Source: Nephrocerus scutellatus (taxonomy: Eukaryota > Arthropoda > Insecta > Diptera > Pipunculidae). Taken from it: DNA of 64,000 nucleotides. The stretch is from assembly GCA_947095585.1 (NCBI GenBank), contig OX352762.1, positions 45,308,129-45,372,128 of the forward strand, in the 5' to 3' direction. Made by a program: the position numbers and the translations under genes. Positions 43,765 through 54,545 of this stretch are shown in pieces. The notes beneath the pieces were generated by a model that saw only the letters and a list, made by a program, of their open reading frames with translations, had not been told where the DNA came from and did not search any database. Positions within the stretch are counted from its first letter, which is position 1. The number at the start of each line of letters is the position of its first letter.

Positions 43765-45017
43765 CGGGGCATGACAAAGATATTGACTCGGTGATAGCTT
43801 TTTTTAACTATATTTTATTTGAACTTATTTGACGTTTATATACAAAATTAAATACAAAAACAATAATGATAATCGCTTATCTTTAAGGTGAACAAAGGTG
43901 GAAATGTCGACTTGCATTTTCCGTGTGAATATGCTACATTGAATATTCACATAAATAAAATCATCGTAATAATGTTAAGATAAAATATGTGCACAAACAA
44001 CATATCGTGTTACGAATGTCAAGGTGAATATGATGCCTTGCATTTTTGTGCGAATATGCTGCGTTGCATATTCACAGTGACAATAAGATAAAAAAAACAA
44101 CCCATAAAATTTTTCATGTAAATTCTCTAATAGGAGATGGGTATGTGTTTAAATTTGAAGAAAATCGGGCTAATTTTTATAAAATTTACATGGATACCAC
44201 ACGCGTCTTAGGGCCCTATCACTCCAACAAATTTACAAAAAGTTTTGTGCATCAGTGATACACATGTGTTTAAAATTGGAATAAAATCGATTTAAAAAAT
44301 GTATATGGGCACCCTTCGGGCCTCAGGGCCCGTTCACTCCAAAAACTACAAAAAATTTGTCCATTGGAGATGCACAGGTGTATAAAATTTGAAGAAAATC
44401 GGGCTAATTTTTTTGAAAATTTTTTATTGGGTTTCACGACCCCGGCCACCAAAATTTTTCAAAAAGTGTTGTCCATCGGAGATACACACGAATATAAAAT
44501 TTAAAAAAAATTGGTTTAATTTTTTAAAAAAAAAATTTGGGGCCCAATGACCCTGGGGCCCGGGGTCTCCAAAATTTTTACAAAAAGTGTTTTTCATCGG
44601 AGATACATACGTATATAAAATTTGAAGAAAATCGGGTAAATTTTTTATTTAAAAATTTTATGGGCCCCACGAACCCGGGGCCCGGGGCTCCAAAATGTTT
44701 ACAAAAAGTGTTGTCCATAAGAGATACACATGTGTAAAAAATTTGAAGAAACTCAAGTAAAATTTTGTAAAATATTTGTATGGGAGCTCCCCGAACCCGT
44801 GCCCCGAGGGGCCTCAAATTTTAATAAAAAGTGTTGTCTCAGGAAATACACATGTGTGTAGTGGATTAAAAATTGATCGCAAGATTCCACGACAGACGAC
44901 CGACGACCGAAGGACGTCCGACATCCGTGCCACGGGCAAGTGAAGTTAATATAGAGAGTTTAAAAAGAATTCTTTACATTTGGTGATTATGTTCTATGTT
45001 CACTATGTGACGGAACA
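43765..45017 (-). repeat. 5' LTR of BEL element 1, split by a dispersed repeat
   Basis: The outer end (TGTTCCGTCACATAGTG on the minus strand) is at 45017-44976, the rest at about 44087-43765. The two parts flank the repeat at 44088-44975. It also holds an internal partial duplication (43888-43960 and 44024-44085, both with 'gaatatgctgcgttg'-like text). The inner end is uncertain; I found no tRNA match. Confidence 0.6.
44088..44975 (+). mobile_element. Dispersed non-autonomous repeat, full copy with ~7 internal units
   Basis: Left end 'acaacccataaaatttttc', right end 'gccacgggcaagtgaagtta' and 'atatagagagtttaaa'. Inside, units of about 118-120 bp repeat 'aaaatttgaagaaaatcggg' (44381, 44618, 44740 and others), a GGGCC-rich box and 'agtgttgtccatcggagata'. 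No open frame has a domain. It sits inside the BEL 5' LTR. Confidence 0.75.
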
Positions 45018-45436
45018 CTACCCATAAAAATTAAAATTTTTCATGTAAATTCTCAATAGGTGATACATATGTATGCAAAGTTTAAACCGGGTTAATTTGG
45101 AAAATATTATTTATAAAGCGCCTTCACTTCAAAATTTTTACGAAAACTGTTGTCACCGGAGATACACATGTGTAAAAAATTTGTATGGGAGCCTCTGACC
45201 TTGGGGCCAGATCACTTCGAAATTTAAATAGTAACTGTTGTCATCAGAGATACATTTGTGTATCTTGGGACCTCCAAAAAATTTACAAAAAGTTTTGTCC
45301 ATCAGAGATACACTTGTGTTGAAGAAAATCGGGCTAATTTTAAAAAAAATTATATGGGAACTCCTCGGGCCTCAGTTCCCGATCACTCAAAAAAATGTAC
45401 AAAAAGTTTTGTCCATCGCAGATACACATGTGAAAT
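45018..45436 (+). repeat. Dispersed repeat, partial copy
   Basis: Matches 54958-55290 in the same internal order ('ggtgatacatatgtatgcaa', 'ttgtatgggagcctctgacc', 'ggcctcagttcccgatcact'). Truncated at the start of BEL element 2. Confidence 0.8.
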
Positions 45437-45773
45437 CAAGAAATCAAAGCGAACAGCGCTAAACGAGGATGTTGGCAATACTCACGCAACAGACCAACGG
45501 CGCAATTTACCAAGCATTTGAGCAGTGGTTATTTTCACACATACACATTTTTTTCTTGATATTTTAATGGTTTCGCTCATCTTAAAGAAAACCCTTTTTT
45601 GTATTTTTTCTAAGAATTAATTAATACTCGCAATTAAATTAAATACAAATAAAATTTTGGTTTTTTTTTTCTTAAAAAAGGTGGAAGCAAAATATTCTAC
45701 TATTCTGCAATTGAACATTCATTTTTGTGGTGCAAGGGGAAGCAAATATTCTACTACTCTGCAATACACATTT
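45437..45773 (+). repeat. 5' LTR of BEL element 2
   Basis: The TG-start would be at 45470 ('tgttggcaatactcacgc'), but homology with the other end already begins at 45437 ('caagaaatcaaagcgaac'). The end is near 'ctgcaatacaca'. Confidence 0.75.
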
Positions 45774-45775
45774 AT

Positions 45776-45793
45776 TGGTGCCGAAACCCGGGA
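45776..45793 (+). other. Primer-binding site, tRNA-Phe type
   Basis: 'tggtgccgaaacccggga' is the complement of the 3' end of insect tRNA-Phe with CCA. Confidence 0.85.
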
Positions 45794-45920
45794 ACTTATT
45801 AAACCTGAAGAATAAGTACAATTTATTTAATTCTATCAAATTTAATATTGTATTCAATTTAAGATTTGTCAGATTGACTATTGGCTGATAGAGTGGAAAG
45901 GAAACCAAATCATCAAAATC

Positions 45921-46794
45921 ATGAGGTTTGGGGAAACGATGACCAACAATACGAAGATCCAAGAAATAACAACCCGACTACATATTCCAACCGATAGATA
46001 TAATACATTTAATGAACTTGAGACATGGTTATGTGAACACGCAGATTATGTGCCCATTGCAGACATAGTTGATGAAACCTATTACAAAGCACATGCATTG
46101 CTAACACGTACCAAAGAGGTTAAACCTCCACCAGAACTAAATGCAACGTTAGGTCAATTCATCGACCAACAAAAAACCTTTTACGAAAGCATTAACATGT
46201 CGCAGCATGTTAATTTGCCAAAGGTGAACATCGACTCATTTGCGGGTGTCTTTGGGCGTCTTTTCGTGACCTTTTCAGAACTTCTGTCCATGAAAATCAA
46301 ACCATAAATGACGTATACACAAGTTACAAATTCTCAAAGGTTTGCTAACCGGTGAAGCAGCCGCGCTCATACGTCACATCTCCATTACGGAAAGTAACTA
46401 TGCAGAAGTATGGGACAAACTCGGCAATCGGTATAACAAAATTACTCCCATCGTGTCATCACTGATACAAACGTTCATTGATCAGAAAGTATGTGCTCAG
46501 GTCAACTGCAAGGAACTGCGTAAAATTACTGGAAATTCCGATGAAATATTGCGCGGTCTTCGAGCATTGGGACCAGCTGAGACAAAACAAATGTGGCCGA
46601 ATGAATCAGTCGGGAAGGACTTTTCCACTGTCGAAAATCTACTGCAATTTTTAAACAAAAGATGCGATGCTCTAGAAATCTGCGGCACAACAGGCAATAG
46701 ATATAGCACTAAACCTAATACAAAATCATTTGTCACATCTAATTCAAATTCAACCTATGAATGCATAGTCTTTAGACACCTGCATTCCGTATAA
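45921..46794 (+). pseudogene. BEL gag (two frames)
   Basis: Frame 45921-46307 has the helical N-terminus (RLHIPTDRYNTFNELETWLC) and 'HVNLPKVNIDSFAGVFGRLF', matching the DUF1759-type 'LP.I.L..F.G....W..F' block with substitutions. Frame 46342-46794 continues 'LTGEAAALIRHISITESNYA', 'VWDKLGNRYNK', 'RGLRALG'. A frameshift of about 35 bp lies between. The CCHC knuckle region (46800-47050) is only traceable in fragments. Confidence 0.85.
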
Positions 46795-47129
46795 AGGTGT
46801 CCAGTGCTTAAGAATATGACTCCAGATACAAGAGCTCAAATTGCACAGGAAAATGGACTGTGTCATAACTGTTAAAACAAGAATCATTCAACCGTGAAAT
46901 GTTTTTCCAAACTATAATGCCTAATTTTTCACAAACGTCACCACTCTTAATTACATCCCACACAAAACGAACAGCAAGCAGGATACAATCATGCCTCAAC
47001 AGCTTGCCATTCATCGTTTGAGGAATTTTCATTTGGGAAAACGAATTCAACTGAACCAACACAGACCTTCACTACAAAATCGAACACACAAGCCGTAACC
47101 TCCCTCTATTCATCGCCTTCCACGATACT

Positions 47130-47700
47130 ACCAACCACTACTGTATATGTAAAAACACGTGACGGTGAACTTCAGCTATTTCGAGCGCTACTCGATTCAG
47201 GCTCTCAAACTTCCTTTGTGACCGAATCCAGCGCACAACGCCTAGGCCTTAAGCGAAGCCACACTTCTATTTCTATATACGGACTAGCAGCTGGAAGAAC
47301 TAGGGAGAAGATTGATATGACAATATACTCACACATTGACAAGCACTACAAGCTCAATGTCACAGCCCATATCTTTGACAACATCACCAGTTCATTACCT
47401 ACGAGGCCAATTACGCTCAACGAGCAATACACGGAAGTCGAGCTAGCAGATCCACAATACTTTAAACCTAACAAGGTTGACTTACTTCTTGGAGCTGACG
47501 TCTTTTTTGAGATTTTGAGTCCGAAACAATTAAAAATGGATAAATTCCCCATACTACAGTCATCAAAGTTAGGATGGTTAGTAGCAGGAAAATGGACTGA
47601 TCAATCAACAAACAAAGCAAAAGAAACTGCGGACCAACTAGTTCAAGTCAACCCAATATTTCAAACGACCCAGAATGATGTTTATCAACTCATTCAATAA
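47130..47700 (+). pseudogene. BEL protease (DUF1758 type)
   Basis: The frame begins upstream of 47218 with 'LFRALLDSGSQTSFVTESSA', containing the catalytic DSG. It continues 'LGLKRSHTSISIYGLAAG', 'DLLLGADVFFEIL' and 'SSKLGWLVAGKW', the end of the domain. The active-site triad looks intact. After 'NDVYQLIQ' the frame stops, before RT. Confidence 0.85.
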
Positions 47701-48239
47701 ATAAATAATAATCAATAAAGAAATTTTGGGAAGTTGAAGAAGTTGGGGAGGTCAAATCAATTACATCTAGGGATCCTTGTGAGGACCACTACGAAAAAAC
47801 AACAATAAGAAACTCCAGTGGTCGTTTTGCCGTCAAATTGCCATTTAAGGGACCTAGAGCAACCTTAGGCAGCTCATTTTAAGCAGCATATCAGCGCCTA
47901 ATAGCAATGGAACGAAAATTTGCAAATGCATCATCATTCTTTGACTCATACTAATCCTTTATGAATGAATACAGCACGCTAATTCATATGACTTTTATTC
48001 CATCAAACGAAGTTCCTGATCTAGACGATTCTAAATACTATCTACCACATCATGCTGTTTTCAAGTTCAGCTGTAGTAACACAAAATTAAGAGTCTAGTT
48101 TGATGCTTCTTGCAAAACGAGTACACAGGTATCCCTCAATGATGTCCTTCAAACTGGCCCAAACATTCAAACAGACCTATTAACAATAATTCTTAGATTC
48201 CGAAAGCATGCAAAAGCCTTAACAGCAGATATAGAGAAA

Positions 48240-48848
48240 ATGTATCGTCAAATTGATGTAAACTGTGACGATTCTCTCTTCCAACAAATATCGTGGCGTG
48301 AGAAACCAACTGAGCAGCCCAAAACCTACAAATTGAACACCGTGACCTACGGTACAGCTTGTGCATCATACCTAGCAGTAAAATCTCTAAAGAAATCCAC
48401 CGAGAACTTACACCAACTCTATCCAAGAGTAGTACATGTCATCAATAATGATTTCTATGTTGATGACTTGATAACCGGATGTGAAAACATTGTAGAGGCC
48501 ATACAATTAAGGGAACAACTTGGGCAGAGTCTAAGTAATAGCGGATTCAAACTTCGTAAGTGGAAATCTAATTCTCAGCAATTCATGACTTCCGTTTCCC
48601 GTCACGAAATTCAGCTTAGTTCAAAATTGATCGAAAAAGACGTATCAATTAAAACGTTGGGAATTAGATGGAATGCACAATCAAATACATTTTCATTTAG
48701 TGTTCATCGGGAAGACGAAAACATCAGATGGACCAAGCGAAGGATACTCTCAACAGCATCCAAGGTGTATGATCCTCTGGGCTGGCTTGCTCTAGTAATA
48801 ATTTTATTTAAAATATTATTACAAAAAAATATGGCTTCTCAATGTTGA
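48240..48848 (+). pseudogene. BEL reverse transcriptase
   Basis: 'MYRQIDVNCDDSLFQQISWR' is motif A (first Asp region altered: normally MF.QI.V...D), 'LNTVTYGTACASYLAVKSL' is motif B, 'NDFYVDDLITGCE' carries the catalytic YVDD. Then 'SSKLIEKDVSIKTLGIRWNA' and 'STASKVYDPLGWLALVII', the connection. The N-terminal fingers (47780-48200) are in other frames with stops. Confidence 0.85.
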
Positions 48849-48861
48849 ATGGGATGCCAAA

Positions 48862-49328
48862 TTGCCCAATGTCATCATGAATTCATGGCAAACTAATATC
48901 AAATCACTACCAGAACTGGAAACTTTGTCTTATGAGAACGTAGTCATATTCGCTTGGACTGATTCCATGATAGTTCTCCATTGGCTCTCATGTTCCGCGA
49001 CGTTGGAAAAGCTTCGTAGGCAATCGAACTGCAATGATTCTGGATACCACGGAGCAAATGGCATCATGTGCAATCAAACCACAACCCAGCTGATATGATA
49101 TCCAGAGGAGTAAAACCACAAGCACTCTCAAGGTCGCAATTATGGTGGCATGGCCCATTTTGGCTGAGCGAAAACAAACAATCTTGGCCAGCTTCTAAAT
49201 CAAAACCCATAAGTGCTGACGACATACATTCAGAAGAAAGGTCCAAATATGTGAACGTGCTAATAGAACTAAGAGACAATGAAGACATTGTATTGAATTT
49301 ACTGACAAAGGGTTTCATACTGGCTTAA
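48862..49328 (+). pseudogene. BEL RNase H region
   Basis: 'VVIFAWTDSMIVLHWLSCSA' (RNase H WTDS..VL.WL) and, in the next frame, 'NPADMISRGVKPQALSRSQL' with 'WWHGPFWLSENKQSWP', the end of the Pao RNase H. A frameshift near 49060 splits the two. The segment between RT and here ('WNAQSN...ESWQTNIKSL') is reduced. Confidence 0.8.
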
Positions 49329-49341
49329 AATTCGAAAAATT

Positions 49342-50432
49342 ATGGTGTACGTTTTAAGGTTTGAACGGCAGAGAAGCGCATTAAAGCATGTGGAGAAGAA
49401 TACAGTCACTTTCTCTAAGATCAACGATGCTGAATATCCCATTCTTAGTAATTTTCAAAAAACTGCTTTTAGTAAGGAATTAGTAATTCTCAATAAGAGG
49501 TCTCCATTGCCAACTAGTCACCTTTTATCATCACTCGATCCCTTTATCGATTCCTATGGATTACTTCGGGTAGGTGGACGATTGCGTAAGTCATCTTTAT
49601 CTTACTCCGCTAAACATCCAGCAATTCTGCCAAAAAACCACATCCTCTGCGAACTCATAGTGCGAGATGTTCATGTGAACCATATGCATGCCAGCAACAC
49701 ATTGATGTTGAGCGTCATTCGAAGCAAGTATTGGATGATAGGGGCTAGGCATACCATCAAACATTGCATAAAAAAATGCGTAAGGTGAATTTGTTATCGA
49801 TTCCACAACACAGGGCAGAAGATGGCTGATTAACCAGCAGAACGATGCAAGCAAGCACGACCGATCTCTAAAACAGGTCTTGACTATGCTGGACCACTGT
49901 ACATCAAAACTAGCAAAAGGATAAACGCTCCAAGCGAAAAGGCATATGTGGCAGTTTTTGACACGGAGTCGTTTTTAGGTGCACTTAAAAGGTTCGTCTC
50001 AAGAAGAAGAGTTCCTGAACAAATCTGGTGTGACAATGGAAAGAACTTAAAAAATTGAAACAGCAAATTCTAATGAAGTCAAAAAGCACACTAATCTCTG
50101 ATTTTCTATTGCAGAAGAGCATTATTTTCAAGTTCAACCCTCCGCATGCTCCACACTTTGGTGGACTGTGGGAAGCGTCGCTGAAGTCGTTTAAATACCA
50201 TTTAAACCGGGTTACGAATGTAAACCTTACATTTGAGGAAATGACAACATTGCTCACGCAAATTGAATCAATCCTCAACTCAATGCCCTTATGTAAGATG
50301 AATGATGATCCAGATGATTTAGAAATTTTAACACCAGGACATATCTTGATCGGAGAGCCCCTGACCATAATTCCGGAACCGAAGCTAGACGATCTTTCAG
50401 AAAACAAATTATCAAGATACTTTTTAAATTAA
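49342..50432 (+). pseudogene. BEL integrase
   Basis: Frame 49342-49788: 'GLLRVGGRLRKSSLSYSAKH', 'LIVRDVHVNHMHASNTLMLS', 'KYWMIGARHTIKHCIKKCVR', the HHCC zinc region. The core 49860-50055 gives 'GLDYAGPLYIK' (first Asp), '...FDTESF.' and 'QIWCDNGKNLK' (second Asp). Frame 50055-50432: 'FNPPHAPHFGGLWEASLKSF' with Glu, then 'PLTIIPEP'. Three frames are needed, so it is inactive. Confidence 0.85.
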
Positions 50433-50648
50433 ATTATCAAGGTTCTTATACGAGAAAACAATTTGTATCCAAGCCAATGGGCACGAGGTATAATAACTAC
50501 AATCCACCCAGGAACTGATGGAATCACACGAGTAATTACTTTGATGACAGCAAAATCTTAAATTCGACGTCCTCTTACAAAGCTAGTTCAGCTAATTATT
50601 AAGAAACAAAGTTCTTAAAAAGGAGAAAATTGGAGAAAATATCCCCAA

Positions 50649-50985
50649 CAAGAAATCAAAGCGAACAGCACTAAACGAGGATGTTGGCACTACTCACGCA
50701 ACAGACCAACGGCGCAACTTACCAAGCATTTGAGCAGTGATTATTTTCACACATACACATTTTTTTCTTGATATTTTAATGGTTCTCTCGACGCTCGTCT
50801 TAAAGAAAAACCTTTTTTGTATTTTTTCTAAGAATTAATTAATACTAGCAATTAAATTAAATATAATAAAAATTTTGTTTTTTTTATTAAAAAAAGGTGA
50901 AAGCAATATATTCTACTATTCTGCAAATGAACATTCATTTTGTGGTGCAAGGGGAAGCAAATATTCTACTACTATGCAAATGAAC
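50649..50985 (+). repeat. 3' LTR of BEL element 2
   Basis: Homologous to 45437-45773; TG start at 50682. A candidate polypurine tract 'aaaaaggagaaaattggaga' lies just before, at 50617-50636. Confidence 0.75.
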
Positions 50986-50989
50986 ATAC

Positions 50990-51751
50990 ACCGAAGTCTC
51001 GGAACCATATGTAAGTACCAGCAGCTTGGATGTTGTGGTTCCTGGATTCGAAGAGTCTTGACAAACTAGGCTTTGTTGGCTTTAAGCAACCGTATGTGTA
51101 TTTCTGGTTCCATGCTGTTATCGTCTGCTAACTTGCAGACGTAGCCACCATGTACTTTGTTTAACTCTCATTTATGTGCAACCCCAGATATCGTGCCGCC
51201 TGCTCGATCTGGATGAAAGCTTCCTGAACAGTCCTTGGGTTTCTACAAACATTATCAATATCGCCTGCGTAAGAGAGTACCTGAATGTACTTATAGAGGA
51301 TTGTTCCTGTCGTCGCTACGTCAGAGTCTTGGTCAGTTTCTCCAACTCCAGGTTGAAGAGAACGCAGGCCAGTCCATCCCCTTGTCGGGGCCCGTTATAT
51401 ATGTTTAATGGACTTGATAGTGATCCGGATATTTTTACTTGGCTTATAACATTGGTCATGGTCAACCTACTAAGTCGTGTCAGTTTATTTGGGATGCCGA
51501 ATTCTCTCATGACTTTATAAAGTTCTACTCTGGCTTTGCTATCATAGGCGGCTTTAATGTCTATAAAAAGATGGTGTAGTGGGTTTTGAAACTCTAGACA
51601 TTTTTCCATCACCTGCCTAAGGGTAAAAATCTGATCAGTTGTTGATTTGCCTGGGATGAAGCCACACTGGTATGGACCAATCTTGAAGTCTTGAAGGATA
51701 GAGGATTGTTTGGTGTAATGTGGGGCCTCCTATTTTAATCAGTTCCACTGG
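50990..51751 (-). mobile_element. RTE-like LINE fragment, RT region
   Basis: Sequence homologous to about 565-1575 of the element at the window start, same orientation. It begins abruptly with 'cgaagtctcggaaccatatg' after the BEL LTR and ends at 'cagttccactgggaac', where the SINE begins. Confidence 0.8.
51316..51612 (-). pseudogene. LINE RT fragment with motifs A and B
   Basis: 98 codons: 'LHHLFIDIKAAYDSKARVEL' (motif A with catalytic Asp), 'MREFGIPNKLTRLSRLTMTN', 'YNGPRQGDGLACVLFNLELE' (motif B). Motif C is lost by a frameshift. More complete than the same part at 848-1117. Confidence 0.8.
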
Positions 51752-52051
51752 GAACTTAGTGTGCGCCATGGCTCAGTGGAAATGCGTGTGGCTACTGAGA
51801 AGGAGGTGCGTGGTTCGAATCCCAGTAACACCAAAAGTATTTTTCACGGTGTCCCACCTCTCGCGAGTTGGTGACAAACGTTCCGAGAGACATAACTTGT
51901 CACGGAAGCTTCTTAATTCGCCATTTGGATCCGGCCTTAAATTGTAGGTCCCTTTCATTTGTGTCCAAAAATATACATGCGTAACACAAATGGTCGCAAG
52001 AAGCTAGGCCTTGGACCGCAATGGTCTGTCGCGCCGCATAATATATTATTA
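51752..52051 (+). mobile_element. tRNA-derived SINE
   Basis: The head contains an A-box-like 'tggctcagtgg' (51769-51779) and a perfect B-box 'ggttcgaatcc' (51812-51822), 33 nt apart, followed by 'cagtaacacca'. The body includes 'gtaggtccctttcatttgtg', a phrase I associate with fly short elements, and an AT-rich tail 'ataatatattatta'. RNA polymerase III type internal promoter. Confidence 0.65.
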
Positions 52052-52960
52052 CTAGCTGATTACCCGGCGTTGCCCAGGTATATATTCATCCCAATCTTCT
52101 ATTAGGCAGGGGTAGAAAAAAGAATGATATCTGTCTATAAGGTAAAATTGCAGTTTTTATTAACAACATTTATTTTAAAAAATATATTTTAAATTATAGA
52201 TATAGTATTCAAATTATAAAATAAAATTAAATAAACACACATAAAATTAATTTAAAAAAAACTTAGTTGTATACAATGTTTTTAGTTTCATCTCACGAAT
52301 AATAAATTTTTAGGTCAACCCAACTCAGAGCAAGCAAAATAAAATTGTCCGTGGGAAAAACATGACGATCTCAAATCTATACTCCGCAGTACTTAATGCA
52401 CTGTCTGACTTATTGATCGTCATCGAAAACGCAAGTTTTACTGGAAATTGCCATCTCTTAAATTTAAAAGGTAGATCCGTCGAAATGAGTGCTATCCCTG
52501 GGATAAAAACTGTTTCACACTGTCCCTTTTCTGTGAAGATAGTCGCTTCAATTATATTTCCCGGCATCTCTTTTAAGCACAGTCTTGTGCCGTTGCAAAG
52601 TTTTGGCGAATCGAGAAATCGTAGTAAAATAGTTGGAGATCAAACTGTAAGACAATGTGGTGGCAATACAGACGAATTAAGTGAGTTTAGGAACTCAGTT
52701 AGATAATTAACTTCCTCATCAGTATCTACAAAGGTATCGATACACTTATATTCAGTGACTACACCTATTAACATGGCAAGTATTTGATTGTTTATTTCGT
52801 GGTTGTCTCCATTTTTAGTAGCAAGAATAGCCCCTTCTAGCAACCGGTTCAAAATGTTTTGTTTTGAGAAACAGCCGGATAAATAGAATTCAGCGGCAGA
52901 TTTCAAAAATCGATGTCCATTTATCATATCCATAAAACCCGGCTACTAATCTACCTTTTC
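52052..52960 (-). mobile_element. Helitron 3' end with helicase remnant
   Basis: On the minus strand the element ends 'ggcaacgccgggtaatcagC' then TAG followed by T. The GGC-AAC-GCC hairpin about 10 nt before a CTAG end, next to host T, is the Helitron 3' signature. Helicase-domain frames precede it. The 5' end is not identifiable; the right border near 52960 is set by the change to minisatellite. Confidence 0.75.
52325..52933 (-). pseudogene. Helitron Pif1-like helicase C-terminal fragment
   Basis: Frame 52933-52640: 'LNRLLEGAILATKNGDNHEI', 'YKCIDTFVDTDEEVNYLTEF', 'LPPHCLTV'. Frame 52567-52325: 'IEATIFTEKGQCETVFIPGI', 'LPFKFKRWQFPVKLAFSMTI'. These are the last helicase motifs of Rep-Helicase proteins (ILA.KN...N.IN, FLN.L, then RRQFP..LAF.MTINK.QGQ). 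The terminal motif reads NKSDSALS, so the QGQ is altered. Confidence 0.85.
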
Positions 52961-53019
52961 CAATTTGAAGTAGGGGCGACAATGTCCTCACACCCAAATT
53001 CGTCGCCAAATGTTCGCCG

Positions 53020-53790
53020 AGTACCATTCTATACAACACTATTCATCTCAGCGACCCCGAAAACTATGGAATCGACACTGGGTAATATCGGTCACCCTCC
53101 CCCCTTCGGGGAGACAACTCACCCACACGAATGCCCTACAAACACTATTAATCTCAGTGGCCCCTAATATCGGTCATCCCCCTTAGGTATCGACCCATAC
53201 CCCTAGAGCTGTCTTACGATCACCGTTCAACTCAGCGACACTGAAAACCATAAAATAGACACTAATATCGGTCACCCCCCCACAGTTATCGACCCCATCC
53301 CCCTAGACTTGTCTTACCATCACCAATCAACTCAGCGACCACGAAAACCATAAAATCGACACTAATATCGGTCACCCTCCCCCCTCAATTCTCGACCCCA
53401 TCCCCTAGAGCTGTCTTACCATCACCATTTAACTCAGCGACCACGAAAACCATAAAATCGACACTAATATCGGTCACCCTCCCCCTCAGTTATCGACCCC
53501 ATCCCCCTAGAGCTGTCTTACCATCACCATTCAACTCAGCGACCACGAAAACCATAAATTCGACACTATTATCGGTCACCCCCCCCCCACCACCACCAGT
53601 TATTGACCCCATACCCCTAGAGCTGTCTTACCATCACCATTCAACTCAGCGACCCCGAAAACCATAAAATCAACACTAATATCGAACACTCAACCCCCGC
53701 GGGAATATAACTCACCCATAGGAGTGTACTACCAGCACTATTCGTCTCGGCGATACCGAAAACGGTGGGTCTGACACTAAAATCGCCTAC
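53020..53790 (+). repeat. ~103-105-bp minisatellite, about 7 copies
   Basis: Units contain 'taatatcggtcaccc', a C-rich stretch, 'tatcgaccccatccccctag', 'ctgtcttaccatcaccattc' and 'gcgaccacgaaaaccataaa'. They are more similar in the middle and more diverged at the edges. Confidence 0.9.
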
Positions 53791-53858
53791 CACGCCTCCC
53801 CCAGCTACCCCCCACCACCTATGTTTGATTCCACATACATATAGTGATGAGCAAAATT

Positions 53859-53915
53859 GGTCTTGGTCTTGGTCTTGGTCTTGGTCTTGGTCTTGGTCTT
53901 GGTCTTGCATTTTTT
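53859..53915 (+). repeat. (TCTTGG)n hexanucleotide repeat
   Basis: About nine copies, followed by a hairpin 'ttgcattttttgcaa' and 'gaccaagacaagactgcaag'. An inverted counterpart lies at 54780-54848. Confidence 0.9.
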
Positions 53916-53959
53916 GCAAGACCAAGACAAGACTGCAAGACTCTTGCATTTAAAGTTAT

Positions 53960-54384
53960 GTAATTTCTCTGTTGATATTTATTTTTAAAACCTACATATG
54001 TCGTATGTTTATTTGTATACGAATAGGTACATATATAATACTACCAAACTTAAAAACCCAGACAGAAGATCTTCAGCAAGTCTGTTGTGTCTGTCTGTAG
54101 TATTTACAGGCATATGTATGGATGTTCTATATACACATAGATTTAGATTGCTATTTCCTCATAATTTTATATTTTTGGGTTTTTCTTGTTATAGGTTTTT
54201 TCATGCTAGACACGTCATATAAAAAAAAGACGTCGACAAAAACGTCAGTTGCATGGCATCAGTTGCAATAGAAATGTTGAAATTGACTGAGTTCTTTTGA
54301 CAGAATAAGTCTAGACTTTCTTGAACAAATTTTTTTCGAATTAACCGCTAAGCTTAAATGTTGATAGTTTTGTGTCTATATGTA
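53960..54384. other. Unassigned AT-rich DNA
   Basis: No domain or element terminus recognised. Only short open frames. Confidence 0.4.
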
Positions 54385-54387
54385 TAT

Positions 54388-54545
54388 AGGGTGTCCCCTT
54401 ATTCGTGCACATTAATTTGGGAAATGATTCTTGGGTATATTCTAAGAAAAAAATCGTTCTACAGTAAGGGTCTATCTCCAATGTTGACATCATTTATGGG
54501 GGAATTAAGAAAAAGCTTACTTGATGCACCCTGACCCATGTTAAA
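54388..54545 (+). mobile_element. Possible end of a MITE related to the element at 61323
   Basis: 'tagggtgtccccttattcg', then 'gggaaatgattcttgggta', 'aaaaaaatcgttct' and 'aagggtctatctccaatg' follow the same order as 61323-61420 (CAGGGTGTATCCGTTAAG, 'gggatgattccttgg', 'aaaaaaatcgtat', 'gggggtctattttc'). Only this end is visible. Confidence 0.4.

Larger units (their letters stand above)
37797..45017 (-). mobile_element. BEL/Pao element 1 (decayed, nested insertions)
   Basis: Minus-strand order: 5' LTR starting TGTTCC at 45017, gag start at 43311, gag pieces 41410-41225 and 40979-40674, protease 39284-38916, RT 38879-38571, RNase H 38513-38235, env-like tail 38238-37930, 3' LTR from 37964. The 3' LTR continues left of the errantivirus (30355 leftwards). 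Large parts of RT and all of integrase are missing. It is interrupted by a non-LTR element at 41405-43255 and by two dispersed-repeat copies. Confidence 0.8.
45437..50985 (+). mobile_element. BEL/Pao element 2, domains in order but heavily mutated
   Basis: About 5.5 kb: 5' LTR, tRNA-Phe primer site, gag, protease, RT, RNase H, integrase, 3' LTR. Each gene is broken by stops or frameshifts. Direct repeats at both ends (45437-45773 and 50649-50985) differ by several substitutions and indels, so it is older than the errantivirus. Short upstream sequence before the TG start is also repeated. Confidence 0.9.

Noticed and set aside
51769..51832. A functional tRNA gene
   Set aside because: A- and B-boxes are present, but the stems do not close as a cloverleaf and a SINE body follows directly.
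53641..53953. Frames with (QD)n or (WSWSW)n
   Set aside because: Translation of the TCTTGG hexanucleotide repeat.
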